Part shown: positions 36,344 to 45,481 of the stretch, in pieces
How positions within the stretch are numbered: the stretch's first letter is position 1
Layout of the letters: the number at the start of each line of letters is the position of its first letter
NCBI GenBank assembly: GCA_024232355.1
Contig: JAAEPW010000906.1
Location: 1 to 64,000, forward strand
DNA from: Chloroflexota bacterium
GTDB lineage: Bacteria > Chloroflexota > Anaerolineae > B4-G1
DNA length: 64,000 bases
Direction of reading: 5' to 3'
Notes under the pieces: model-generated
Database searches by the model: none
What the model was told of the DNA's origin: nothing
Seen by the model: only the letters and a program-made list of their open reading frames with translations
Position numbers and translations under genes: made by a program

Positions 36344-37474
36344 GTGTTGTTGCGTATCTGGAACCTGGTGTTAAAAGAACTTGTACAGTTTGCGCGTGAT
36401 TGGTTGATGACGACCTTTATGCTCACGCTGCCCGTCATCCAACTGGTCCTGATGGCCCAGTCCACCAGTTCTCGCGTTTCCGACCTGTGTGCGACTGTGC
36501 TCGACCTTGACCGTTCCGCTGCCAGTCGTCAGCTTGTCACCGCGCTCGATACCGTGCAAGAGGTGAATGTCTGCCACTTTTCTATGACTCTGGCGGACAC
36601 CCACAGCCTTCTCGATCAAGGAGAGGTCTCTCTCGTCGTGGTCATCCCCAATGGCTTTGCGGCAGATATCGTCGATGCGTCCCGCACGCCGAACATTCAG
36701 TTCATCACTGATGCCAGCAGCAGCGTCCCGGCCCGTTACGCTCTCAGTGGGGCGCAAGGAGCCGTCACTGCCTTTATGGCTGATTTGTTCCGAGAAGCTG
36801 GCTTGCTTTCGTCTGCCCAAGTTCTGGATTCCGTCATTGATTTTCGCACAACGGTTCGTTTCAACCCAGAACTCGACTTTCGGTTTGTTAGTGTATCGGC
36901 GCAGTTAGGCTTTATCGTGTATCAGGTGACGCTCGTCGTTGCCTCCATTGGATTGGCCCGGGAGCGCGAGTTGGGCACGTTGGAGCAGTTATTGGTCGTG
37001 CCATTGCGCCGCGTCGAGTTGGTCATTGGCAAGGCAATCCCCGCCTTGATTATTGGTATGATCAATTTTGTGATCATACTGGCTGTTTCTGTTTTTGTCT
37101 TTAATTTACCGGTCCGTGGCTCCTTACCATTGTTCTTTGCCCTGACGTTGCTGTTTATCGCTGTCGAGATTGGCTATGGTATTTTTATCTCTGGCGTCGC
37201 GCGCACGCAGCAGCAAGCCATTCTCTTTGTCTTTGTCCTGGCGATCGTGGACATGACCTTTTCCGGTTACATGGTGCGGGTCAAGAACTTGCCCCCGGCA
37301 TTACAGGCTGTGGCCCAAATTGTCCCCTTTCGTCACTATTTGACCATTGTCCGGGGGGTGATGCTAAAGGGCGCGGGCCTGGACGTGTTGTGGCCCCACG
37401 CGGTAGCAATGGCGCTGATGGGTATACTGGTCACTGTCGTTGCCGTTCGCAATCTGAGTCGGAGCTTGGATTAG
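36344..37474 (+). CDS. ABC-2 type transporter permease (second of a pair)
   Basis: A 376-residue homologue of the upstream permease with the same order: an N-terminal helix, an extracytoplasmic domain (about residues 45-190), then five helices with GLARERELGTLEQLLVVPLR as the conserved coupling region. The start is GTG with CAGGAG ten bases before it. Together with the preceding gene it makes an ABC-2 half-transporter pair. No ATP-binding subunit lies next to them; downstream is a gene remnant on the other strand. Confidence 0.82.
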   Translation: MLLRIWNLVLKELVQFARDWLMTTFMLTLPVIQLVLMAQSTSSRVSDLCATVLDLDRSAASRQLVTALDTVQEVNVCHFSMTLADTHSLLDQGEVSLVVVIPNGFAADIVDASRTPNIQFITDASSSVPARYALSGAQGAVTAFMADLFREAGLLSSAQVLDSVIDFRTTVRFNPELDFRFVSVSAQLGFIVYQVTLVVASIGLARERELGTLEQLLVVPLRRVELVIGKAIPALIIGMINFVIILAVSVFVFNLPVRGSLPLFFALTLLFIAVEIGYGIFISGVARTQQQAILFVFVLAIVDMTFSGYMVRVKNLPPALQAVAQIVPFRHYLTIVRGVMLKGAGLDVLWPHAVAMALMGILVTVVAVRNLSRSLD

Positions 37475-37475
37475 G

Positions 37476-37800
37476 TGTGACCTGGCCCAATGCCTGGATG
37501 GTGGGCAGACGAGCTGCGTAGACGGTCGGCTCCAGCCCGCCCAACATTGCCAGCGCAAAGGTGTTGGGCAGAGACCCCTCTGCGTTCACCAGATCGGCTT
37601 GCATATCCAGGCCGGCGGTATCCCGAATCCGAGTCATCCATCTTTACCGCTTGGTCCCAAGTCCAGGAAAAAAGCTGCTTTCCCATCGTCTGGTATCCAG
37701 CGGACTAGAGCGTCAAAGGACGTTTCGTAGGTCGAGATCGGTTCTGGTCGACAACCGGCGAGAAGCGACAGGTTCAGGGATAGTACTAATTACACCTCAT
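37476..37800 (-). pseudogene. Remnant of an exported lipoprotein gene
   Basis: Read on the minus strand, one frame gives SLNLSLLAGCRPEP, a lipobox, then YETSFDALVRW and AAFFLDLGPSGKDG before a TGA at 37634-37636. A second frame then continues with GLDMQADLVNAEGSLPNTFA and AARLPTIQALG before it runs into the permease gene. A single indel near 37636 would join the two. There is no start codon for the first frame and no normal C-terminus. I do not recognise the family, but the two halves look like parts of one decayed gene. The bases 37801-37991 hold a 7-bp hairpin (37793-37810) and no gene. Confidence 0.5.
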
Positions 37801-37991
37801 TTGTGAGGTGATAGTATACTTTGGTATTGGCGTCAAGAGAATATGGATCAAAGACCTCATAAATCGTTGTGGCGCTTCAAGTGTTGACTTCCGTACGAGT
37901 TGGGCTATACTGAACGATGATGGGCAAATAAAGGTGTGTAGAGATATAGAAAAAACACTCCCAGTACATTTTGTGAACAAGGAGAAGATTG

Positions 37992-38597
37992 ATGGGGAGC
38001 ATAAATTCTGCAAAACAAACGATCAGAGGCGATAATGCATTTGTGTCTTGGTTCGGGAGAACCTTTCTAAGGGTTTTGGGCTGGCGTTTGGAAGGAAGCC
38101 TGCCGGATGTGCCTAAATTTGTCTTTATTGCTGCCCCGCACACGTCGAATTGGGATTTTTTGATCTTTATAACGGTGACTTTTGCATTCAGGACCCGGTG
38201 TGTTTGGATGGGCAAGGACAGTATATTTCGCCCACCTTTTGGCATCATTTTTTCGTCGCTGGGTGGCATACCGGTTGACCGCAACTCTTCTCAAAGTGTG
38301 GTGGAGCAGGCTATTCAAGTGTTTGGCAGCCGGGAAAAGGTCGTAATGGGAATCTCTCCCGAAGGAACGCGTAGAAAGACAGACTGTTGGAGAAAGGGCT
38401 TTTATTATATTGCTTTGGGGGCAAACGTACCGCTTGTATTTGCGTTTGCAGACTATGAGCGCAAGGTGACGGGTTTTGGTCCCGCGTTTATGCCCACCGG
38501 AGATATTCAAGCGGATATGAAAGTCTTTCGAGATTTTTACAAGGACATCAAGGGTAAATTCCCAGAGAATTATAGCGACATTAGGATAAAAGTGTAA
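37992..38597 (+). CDS. Lysophospholipid acyltransferase (PlsC-like)
   Basis: A 201-residue acyltransferase. The catalytic HX4D box is in AAPHTSNWDFL (about residue 52), block 2 in FGIIFSSLGGIPVDR, and block 3 in ISPEGTRRK. It would transfer an acyl chain to a lysophospholipid or related acceptor at the membrane. It lacks a long N-terminal membrane helix, so it is one of the shorter family members. The ATG at 37992 is preferred over the TTG just before it because GGAG lies seven bases upstream. Confidence 0.85.
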   Translation: MGSINSAKQTIRGDNAFVSWFGRTFLRVLGWRLEGSLPDVPKFVFIAAPHTSNWDFLIFITVTFAFRTRCVWMGKDSIFRPPFGIIFSSLGGIPVDRNSSQSVVEQAIQVFGSREKVVMGISPEGTRRKTDCWRKGFYYIALGANVPLVFAFADYERKVTGFGPAFMPTGDIQADMKVFRDFYKDIKGKFPENYSDIRIKV

Positions 38598-38626
38598 AAA
38601 TCATCTTGGGAGGCAGAAAAGAAAAA

Positions 38627-39610
38627 ATGACGACAGAAGCTATTGATTCAGGCGAAGTTCGTTTTTTTAGTGGCAGCTCCCATCCAGAACTAGCCGCCGA
38701 CATCGCCGGCTATTTGGGCGTTCCACTTGATAAAACTAAAGTCACCCGTTTTAGCAATGATAATCTGTGTATCCAACTCGGTGCGAGTGTGCGTTCGCGA
38801 ACGGTGTTCATTGTCCAGTCGCTCTCTCCCCCGGTGAATGAACATCTGATGGAATTGCTCATGATGTTGGATATTGCGCGGGCAGCGTCGGCAAAAGAGA
38901 TTCACGCCATCATCCCTTATTTTTCCTTTGCCCGTTCAGACAAAAAGGACGCGCCCCGGATCTCGATCACTGCCCGGCTGGTCGCCGATCTGCTGCAAAC
39001 GGCTGGAGCCACGCAGGTTATGACGATGGTGCTCCACTCGCCGCAGGTGCACGGGTTTTTTGGGGTGCCCACCGACCCACTCAACAGCCGGCCCGTTTTC
39101 AGACGGTATTTTCAGCAGAGTGATTTGTCAAACACGATCGTAGTGGCGCCAGATATGGGGCACGCCAAATCCGCCGCTCAGTTTGCCAAAGATTTGGGCT
39201 TGCCGGTTGCGGCAGGCGACAAGGAACGCATCTCGGACACAGAGGTGCGCATCAGTGGCTTGATCGGTTACCAGGCGCACGGGTGCAGGCGAGCCTTGGT
39301 CTATGATGATGAGGTGGCTACCGGAGGTTCTATTCTCGAAGTCAGCAAGTTATTGGTAGAGCAGGGTATTAACGATATCTGGGTTGCCTGCACGCACGGC
39401 GTTTTTGTCCGGGGGGGACTTGAAAGGTTGGTCGCCGTTCCTCAGATCACAAAAGTTGTGACGACGGATACGGTGTATGTCCCCCCAGAAAAGCGTCATC
39501 CCAAGCTGCACACGCTATCTGTGGCTCCTGTTTTTGGCGAGGCGATTCGCCGCAACTATTTGCGACAGTCGATTGGAGATTTGTTCGTTTTTGGTGATGA
39601 GACTCTTTAG
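38627..39610 (+). CDS. prs: Ribose-phosphate pyrophosphokinase
   Basis: Makes PRPP from ribose 5-phosphate and ATP for nucleotide, His and Trp synthesis. The frame is open from 38606, but GGGAGG lies between that point and the ATG at 38627, so I start at 38627 (MTTEAIDSGEVRFFSGSSHP). The metal/ATP region is IIPYFSFARSDKK, and the PRPP-binding loop reads RALVYDDEVATGGSI, where class I enzymes have DDIVDTAGT. This variation and some insertions suggest a divergent member. At 327 residues it is slightly longer than usual. Confidence 0.82.
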   Translation: MTTEAIDSGEVRFFSGSSHPELAADIAGYLGVPLDKTKVTRFSNDNLCIQLGASVRSRTVFIVQSLSPPVNEHLMELLMMLDIARAASAKEIHAIIPYFSFARSDKKDAPRISITARLVADLLQTAGATQVMTMVLHSPQVHGFFGVPTDPLNSRPVFRRYFQQSDLSNTIVVAPDMGHAKSAAQFAKDLGLPVAAGDKERISDTEVRISGLIGYQAHGCRRALVYDDEVATGGSILEVSKLLVEQGINDIWVACTHGVFVRGGLERLVAVPQITKVVTTDTVYVPPEKRHPKLHTLSVAPVFGEAIRRNYLRQSIGDLFVFGDETL

Positions 39611-39672
39611 GGGCGAGCCGGGCAATCTGACGACGATTGGCCATGCGACCATCAATAAAAAGTGAGAGGCTT

Positions 39673-40088
39673 GTGATAGATGCAACGCGTCAGCATCGTA
39701 TGATCAATATCATCACACGTGCTACCGGAGCACTTTTTACAGCCGGATGCATATTTCTGATCATTGGCAGCCAAGGCGGACCCGAGTGGACACATTCTGG
39801 ATTGGTGGTCTATTGTTCGCTATTTTGCTATTTATGCCAGCCTTGTTGCTCGTTACCAAGCCGGACCTGGCTGTAGTGTGGATGAACTCGTTGGGGCACA
39901 TTGTGATGTGGAAACCTCCACATCGAAGAACTGTTCCCACTCGATCATCTCAATGGCGCGCGTGGAACGAGATAGCGTACATTGAAAAAGTAGCCGTCTG
40001 TCTTTTGGCTGCCGCTTGTCTGGTCTTTGGTGTATTGATACTGCGATACACGCTAGTTCAGATATTCTCAGTACTGAACTTGGAATGA
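39673..40088 (+). pseudogene. Three-helix membrane protein with a frameshift
   Basis: The first frame (from GTG 39673 or ATG 39700) gives MINIITRATGALFTAGCIFL, one membrane helix, and then loses sense after about 39780. A second frame takes up FWIGGLLFAILLFMPALLLV, a second helix, and later AVCLLAAACLVFGVLILRYT, a third, ending at TGA 40086-40088. One indel around 39780 would join them into a protein of about 138 residues. It may be a true pseudogene or a base miscall. The family is unknown. It lies just before the iron-sulfur gene, which is also interrupted. Confidence 0.55.
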
Positions 40089-40095
40089 ATTAACT

Positions 40096-40911
40096 ATGGC
40101 GCGCCCTCTCTGGTTTGTCAACCTGCTCAAAAAAGTTTATCCTAGTCGCTTTCGTGCCGCCCAACTGACCAATCTACCCATTATCGGACGCATCGTCGAT
40201 TATGGGCTGTTCGCAAGTGACGACATCATCTACCTGCCCCAAGACAATGTGATCCAGGTCGACCAACCGATCAAAGGTCCGGAGGATGTGGTGCTCCCCT
40301 CCCAGGTGGTGGCACACTTTATCGAGCAAGCCAATTATCACTGGGTAATGGATTTTTGCATCTGCCGTGATGGCAGCCATTGTGATGATTATCCGGTGGA
40401 TTTCGGCTGTCTCTTTTTGGGAGAGGCCGTATTGTAGATCAACCCACGGATTGGCCGCCAGGTGACAAAGCAGGAGGCATTGGAACATGTGCGCCGCTGC
40501 CGTGAGGCTGGTCTGGTTCACATGATCGGCCGCAACAAGCTGGACTTGATCTGGTTGGGCGTGGGTCCTGCCCACAAGCTGTTGACTGTATGCAATTGTT
40601 GCCCGTGCTGCTGCCTGTGGAAGATTATCCCGCATGTCAATCCTTTGATCGGCAACAAGGTCACCAGAATGCCGGGCGTGACTGTCACTGTGACGGACCG
40701 GTGCGTGGGGTGTGGAGTATGTACGCGGGACATTTGTTTTGTGGATGCTATTCGTCTGAAAGGGGGGCGTGCTGAGATCAGTGATGCGTGCCGGGGATGT
40801 GGTCGATGTGTCGAGATCTGCCCCGAACAAGCCATCGAACTTTTGATTGACGACGACCGTTTCATCGCTAGGTCTATCGAGCGACTGTCCTCTCTGGTGG
40901 ATGTCTCGTAA
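40096..40911 (+). pseudogene. Iron-sulfur protein interrupted by in-frame TAG
   Basis: One frame runs from MARPLWFVNLLKKVYPSRFR to the end, broken only by TAG at 40435-40437, between LFLGEAVL and INPRIGRQVTKQEALEHVRR. The first part has Cys in DFCICRDGSHC; the second has VCNCCPCCCLW and two ferredoxin cluster motifs, CVGCGVCTRDIC and CRGCGRCVEIC. The full protein (about 271 codons) would bind at least two [4Fe-4S] clusters plus a Cys-rich site. After the TAG there is a GTG at 40462 but with no convincing ribosome binding site. A Lys or Gln codon changed by one base would explain the stop. Confidence 0.7.
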
Positions 40912-41130
40912 CTAGTCCATACCGTGGGATTGGCGCACGAGCACCAAGAGCATGATCACTGTGCCAATCATACCCATCATGCAAAATGATCCTACCAGTG
41001 CCGCCTGTGTGATATCATTCGCACGACTACAGGTAGTGATTGCCAGTATCACAACAAAGGCAACCAATACCAGGTTCACAAGGGTTTTGAATGTTTTCCA
41101 TTTGCTACGAGGGTCTTGTTCTTCGTCCAT
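40912..41130 (-). CDS. Small two-helix membrane protein, 72 aa
   Basis: It begins MDEEQDPRSKWKTFKTLVNL at ATG 41130, with AAAGGAG upstream. Two hydrophobic stretches follow (LVLVAFVVILAITTC and AALVGSFCMMGMIGTVIMLL), so it should span the membrane twice with both ends inside. The family is not recognised. Its stop directly abuts that of the convergent iron-sulfur gene. Confidence 0.55.
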   Translation of the reverse strand: MDEEQDPRSKWKTFKTLVNLVLVAFVVILAITTCSRANDITQAALVGSFCMMGMIGTVIMLLVLVRQSHGMD

Positions 41131-41347
41131 CAATTAACTCCTTTGCAATGCCTTTCAATCATCAAAAATCTACTTTTGTGCCCGTTATCTCTTATTCTAT
41201 CATGTATTACGTAACATCAGAAACTAGGTTTCTCACTTGTATAGATCACAATGTCATCCTGTGACAACGAACACGTTTAGCACATCGACTTGCACGGTAC
41301 GAGTGGGCGGGGTAGAATACAGCATCAAGCAAGGAGATTGCATAACT

Positions 41348-42226
41348 ATGGATATCACACCGTTCAAAGATTTGTACCCTTTCGAGTCACGCTGGCTCGA
41401 TCTCAATGGCACTCGCTATCACTATGTGGACGAGGGACCGCGAGATGCACCGGCGGTCGTGATGGTGCACGGAAACCCCACTTGGTCATTCTACTATCGT
41501 ACACTGATCCCCAAAATCAGCCAGACGCACCGGGTCGTTGTGCCCGACCACGTGGGTTGCGGTCTGTCGGACAAGCCGCAGGATTATGTCTACACGCTCA
41601 ACCAACACGTCGAGAACCTGGAAGCGCTGATCGCGCACTTGGGCTTGGAAAACGTAACGCTGGTGCTGCACGATTGGGGCGGCGCCATCGGGATGGGATA
41701 TGCCACTCGCCATGCAGAGAACGTCGCCCGCTTTGTGATTTTCAATACAGCAGCGTTTTTCCTGCCCGTGGTTCCGATGAGCCTGCGCTTTGCGCGTAGC
41801 CCGGTGTTGGGAGAGTTAGTCGTGCGCGGGCTGAACGGCTTTGCGGGGACGGCGCAATTTTTAGCCGTCTCCCACCGGGAGCGGATCACGCCCCAGGTCA
41901 GAGCAGGCTACCTCGCGCCCTATGACAATTGGCGGAACCGCATCGCCGTCTATCGCTTTGTGCAAGATATCCCGTTGGGCAAAGATCACCCCAGCCGCCC
42001 GACCTTGAACGACATTGAGAACAATCTAGAGTTGTTTGTTCACCATCCGATGCTGATCATTTGGGGCGCAAAGGACTTTGTCTTTACAGAGCGGGACTTT
42101 TTACCCGAGTGGCAGAGACGTTTCCCCGACGCACAGGTCCGCGTCTTGTCGGACGCCGGGCATTACGTGGTGGAGGATGCCCACGAACGCATCCTGCCGT
42201 GGATGCTCGAATTCTTGGAGGAGTGA
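41348..42226 (+). CDS. oleB: OleB-like beta-lactone decarboxylase (haloalkane dehalogenase family)
   Basis: A 292-residue alpha/beta hydrolase of the haloalkane dehalogenase group. HGNPTWSFYY gives the oxyanion region, the nucleophile Asp109 is in VLHDWGGAIGM, and the His is in SDAGHYVVEDA. On sequence alone it could be a dehalogenase, but the next gene, two bases after the stop, is an OleC-type ligase, and this pair is diagnostic for the olefin pathway, in which OleB splits a beta-lactone into a long-chain cis-olefin and CO2. The ATG at 41348 follows AAGGAG. OleA and OleD are not in the window. Confidence 0.8.
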   Translation: MDITPFKDLYPFESRWLDLNGTRYHYVDEGPRDAPAVVMVHGNPTWSFYYRTLIPKISQTHRVVVPDHVGCGLSDKPQDYVYTLNQHVENLEALIAHLGLENVTLVLHDWGGAIGMGYATRHAENVARFVIFNTAAFFLPVVPMSLRFARSPVLGELVVRGLNGFAGTAQFLAVSHRERITPQVRAGYLAPYDNWRNRIAVYRFVQDIPLGKDHPSRPTLNDIENNLELFVHHPMLIIWGAKDFVFTERDFLPEWQRRFPDAQVRVLSDAGHYVVEDAHERILPWMLEFLEE

Positions 42227-42228
42227 GG

Positions 42229-43911
42229 ATGGAACTATACAACATCGCCCAATCGCTGACCGATATGGCCGCTCGCGCGCCTTTTCGTCCCGCCGTTATC
42301 TTTCCTGCCGGGCGCGACGACCAGGGGCGGGCCAAGTTTGTGCAGTTTAGCTTTCAGCAGCTCAATCAGGAATGCGATCGTTACGCGCATGGCCTGACCG
42401 AGCACGGTATTCGCCAGGGCGACCGGACGCTGGTGATGATTCGACCGGGCGTCGAACTCATCGCCGTCGCTTTTGCGCTGCTCAAAATGGGGGCGGTGCC
42501 GGTGATGATCGATCCCGGTATGGGCCAAAAGCCATTCCGCCAATGCGTGGCCGAGACCGAGCCGGTGGCCTTTATCGGCATTCCGCCTGCCCACGTGTTG
42601 CGCGTGCTGTTCCCCAAACCGTTCCAGACCGTCAAACACGTCGTGACGGTGGGAAAGCGCTGGTTCTGGGGTGGGGCGACGCTCGATCAAGTGCGGTCCG
42701 AGCAGCGCGATCCTTTTCCCGTCGCGCCGACGACGACTGAGAGCGAGAGCGCGATTGCGTTTACCTCGGGCAGCACCGGCATCCCCAAGGGTGTCGTCTA
42801 TCTGCAAGGCATGTTTCGCGCACAGATCGAGTTGTTGCAAAAAGAGTTTCGTATCGCCGAGGGCGAAGTAGACCTGCCCGGATTGTACATCTTTGCACTG
42901 TTCAACCCCGCGCTGGGTGTGACGACCGTTTTCCCCGATATGGACCCAACCAAACCTGCCCAGGTCAACCCTGCGTACTTGGTTGAGGCAATCCAGACCC
43001 ACGGTGTGACCAACAGTTTTGGCTCGCCCGCTATCTGGAAGCGAGTGGGCCAATACTGTTTGGAGAACAACATCCAGCTGCCGTCCATCAAGCGTATCCT
43101 GATGGCCAGCGCGCCCGTGCCGCCGTCGCTGGTGGCAGACTTTGAGGAGCACATTCTCGACGGCGGGGAGGTGAACACTCCCTTTGGCGCGTCGGAATCG
43201 GTGCCTATCACAATGATGAGCGGAAGCGAGATTGTCGCCGAGACCGCTGCGTTGAGCGATCAAGGTTGGGGAATGTGCGTGGGGCGTGAGATCAGAGGGC
43301 ACACCATCCGCATTATCCGCGTCACGGACGAGCCTATCGCCGAGTGGAGTGATGGGTTGATGCTGCCTCAGGGTGAGATCGGCGAGATCGTGGTCAAGGG
43401 ACCGGTGGTGACGCGCGTCTACCTGAATCGCCCCCAACAGACCGCGTCGGCCAAGATTCGGGACGTCGATGGCGTCTGGCACCGTATGGGCGATTTGGGT
43501 TATCTCGACGAGAAAGGCCGGCTTTGGTTTTGCGGGCGCAAGGCGCATCGGATTGAAACATCGCAGGGGCTGATGCTGCCCGTGCCGTGCGAGGCGATCT
43601 TTAACCATCACCCCGACGTGATTCGCACGGCGTTGGTTGGCGTGGGAGAGCGGGGACAAGAACGCCCCATGTTGATCGTTGAGCCACACCCGAACAAGAA
43701 ACCAAGCACCAAAGCGGCCCGCGCCAAGTTCATTGCCGAGCTTTTGGCTCTGGGCGCGGCGCACGAACAGACGCGATTGGTTCAGGATATATTGTTTTCT
43801 CCTGTATCGTTCCCGGTAGACGTGCGCCACAATGCCAAGATTCAACGTGAAAAGCTGGCTGTGTGGGCCGAGACCCAATTGTCGCCGTCGCAGAAAGACA
43901 AAGCGATATGA
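42229..43911 (+). CDS. oleC: OleC-like beta-lactone synthetase (AMP-forming ligase)
   Basis: A 560-residue ANL-family enzyme. The AMP-binding loop is AFTSGSTGIPKGVVY, followed by NTPFGASESVPI, MGDLGYLDEKGRLWFCGRK and the C-terminal Lys in NAKIQREKLAVW. GRKAHR after the hinge is common in OleC. OleC uses ATP to turn a 2-alkyl-3-hydroxy acid into a beta-lactone. The ATG at 42229 lies two bases after the oleB stop and its ribosome binding site GGAGGAG lies within oleB. In many bacteria OleB and OleC are fused; here they are separate. Its TGA overlaps the start of the transporter gene as ATGA. Confidence 0.82.
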   Translation: MELYNIAQSLTDMAARAPFRPAVIFPAGRDDQGRAKFVQFSFQQLNQECDRYAHGLTEHGIRQGDRTLVMIRPGVELIAVAFALLKMGAVPVMIDPGMGQKPFRQCVAETEPVAFIGIPPAHVLRVLFPKPFQTVKHVVTVGKRWFWGGATLDQVRSEQRDPFPVAPTTTESESAIAFTSGSTGIPKGVVYLQGMFRAQIELLQKEFRIAEGEVDLPGLYIFALFNPALGVTTVFPDMDPTKPAQVNPAYLVEAIQTHGVTNSFGSPAIWKRVGQYCLENNIQLPSIKRILMASAPVPPSLVADFEEHILDGGEVNTPFGASESVPITMMSGSEIVAETAALSDQGWGMCVGREIRGHTIRIIRVTDEPIAEWSDGLMLPQGEIGEIVVKGPVVTRVYLNRPQQTASAKIRDVDGVWHRMGDLGYLDEKGRLWFCGRKAHRIETSQGLMLPVPCEAIFNHHPDVIRTALVGVGERGQERPMLIVEPHPNKKPSTKAARAKFIAELLALGAAHEQTRLVQDILFSPVSFPVDVRHNAKIQREKLAVWAETQLSPSQKDKAI

Positions 43912-45101
43912 ATCAATCTCGCACAGTGCCCGGACAAAGTACCGGTGATCGTCACTTGATGATCGCGCTGTACGGCGCAGCTGTCTTTTTGTACTGGATG
44001 TCCCTGTACCTGTACGTGCCCACATTGCCCACCTATGCCGAGAGCAAAAGTGATAGCCTGGCACTGGTGGGTGTCGTGTTGGCCCAATATGGCTTGTGGC
44101 AGGGCATCATCCGCTTGCCGTTGGGCATTGCGGCCGACTGGTTGGGTTGGCGCAAGCCATTTATCGTCGTGGGCCTGGTCTTGTGCGGGGTGGGTGCACT
44201 GACTATGGGGACGGCGCACGGCGTGAACGGTTTGATCGTCGGACGCGCCATCACTGGGCTGGCAGCCGGCACCTGGGTGCCATTGATTGCCGTATTCAGT
44301 GGATTGTTTCTGCCCCACGAGGTGGTCAGAGCGACCGCAATGCTCTCGATGGTCGGTTCAATCGGACGGGTGATGGCTACAGGGTCCACGGGTTCGTTGA
44401 ATGAATGGGGCGGATACTCCCTGGCCTTTTTCCTGGCCGCGGTTGTTGCGACGTTGGCAATTCTTGTTGTGCTATCTGCCCGAGAGAATCGTCACCCGCC
44501 ACGACGTCCGACTGTTGCGGGTATTGGCCGGTTGATCTCTCGGCAGGATGTATTGTTGCCCGCGCTGCTGGCTGCCGTCAGCCAGTACGCTAATTGGACC
44601 GCCACTTTTGGCTTTGTGCCGATTTTGGCTCAGCGCCTGGGAGCAACAGGCGTTACACAGAGCGCGTTGATGAGTATGCACATTGGCGTCGTTATATTGG
44701 GAAACTTTGTGACGACGTTCATCGTGGGTCGCGTCGGCGCTCGACGGCTGGTATACGCGAGTTTTGTGCTGTTGTCTATGGGGATTGGAGGGATGGCGTT
44801 TGTTCCTTCATTGCCGTTTCTTTTTGCCTTTCAATTCTGTATCGGGATGTCTCAGGGCTTTAGCTATCCAGTGTTGATGGGGATGAGCATCGAGCACGTG
44901 GCAGACGCCAACCGCGCCACAGCGATGGGGCTGCACCAGGCCGTGTACTCGATCGGCATGTTCACCGGCCCGTGGTTGAGCGGCATTCTGGCCGACGTGA
45001 TGGGTATTCAGCCGATGTTTGGTGTGACCGCATTCGTGTGCCTGGGATTGGGTCTGTTCGTTACTCGCGGACTTGGACAAACAAGCAGAGGAAGAGAATG
45101 A
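43908..45101 (+). CDS. MFS transporter
   Basis: A 397-residue major facilitator with about twelve helices. The loop motif is PLGIAADWLGWRKPFIVVG, the usual GxxxDxxGRR-like loop, and the second half has ILGNFVTTFIVGRVGARRLV. It probably exports a small or hydrophobic compound. I place the start at ATG 43908, which overlaps the oleC stop by four bases, instead of an earlier in-frame codon. Because it is coupled to oleB and oleC, the exported substrate may be a product of that pathway. Confidence 0.82.
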   Translation: MNQSRTVPGQSTGDRHLMIALYGAAVFLYWMSLYLYVPTLPTYAESKSDSLALVGVVLAQYGLWQGIIRLPLGIAADWLGWRKPFIVVGLVLCGVGALTMGTAHGVNGLIVGRAITGLAAGTWVPLIAVFSGLFLPHEVVRATAMLSMVGSIGRVMATGSTGSLNEWGGYSLAFFLAAVVATLAILVVLSARENRHPPRRPTVAGIGRLISRQDVLLPALLAAVSQYANWTATFGFVPILAQRLGATGVTQSALMSMHIGVVILGNFVTTFIVGRVGARRLVYASFVLLSMGIGGMAFVPSLPFLFAFQFCIGMSQGFSYPVLMGMSIEHVADANRATAMGLHQAVYSIGMFTGPWLSGILADVMGIQPMFGVTAFVCLGLGLFVTRGLGQTSRGRE

Positions 45102-45460
45102 AACCCAAAATTGACAAAACAGAGTTTGGTTGGATCTTGATTGAGGATAACAAGTTCGAGCACGATGTGATCATCCGGTTGGGCGGAGAGGTCAAGAAAC
45201 GGAAAAAGAAACTGTCCCAGGCGATTTATGGCACGTCGCACACCATTTCTCTGGACGAAGCCAAACACGTCTATGAGGAAGGGGCGGAACAACTCGTCAT
45301 CGGTGCGGGGCAGTTTGGGTTGGTGGAGCTTTCGGATGAGGCGGCTGACTATTTTGAGCACCATGGATGCCGGGTGGTGCTGCATCCCACATCTCAAGCG
45401 ATCCAAGCCTGGAACGAGGCTGAGGGTGACGTGATCGCTTTGTTCCACGTCACGTGTTGA
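45098..45460 (+). CDS. Mth938-like domain protein
   Basis: A 120-residue protein of the Mth938/NDUFAF3-like fold, beginning MKPKIDKTEFGWILIEDNKF and with the family core EEGAEQLVIGAGQFGLVELS. In eukaryotes a relative helps assemble complex I; in bacteria the role is unknown. Its ATG overlaps the MFS stop as ATGA, so it is the fourth gene of a translationally coupled operon with oleB, oleC and the transporter. The gene order is unusual and I know of no stated role for it in olefin synthesis. Confidence 0.75.
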   Translation: MKPKIDKTEFGWILIEDNKFEHDVIIRLGGEVKKRKKKLSQAIYGTSHTISLDEAKHVYEEGAEQLVIGAGQFGLVELSDEAADYFEHHGCRVVLHPTSQAIQAWNEAEGDVIALFHVTC

Positions 45461-45481
45461 ATCACCCAAGGAGTGCGAAAA

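Noticed and set aside
42235..44064. A 609-residue minus-strand open frame.
   Set aside because: Antisense to oleC and the transporter start; His/Arg-rich composition typical of shadow frames.
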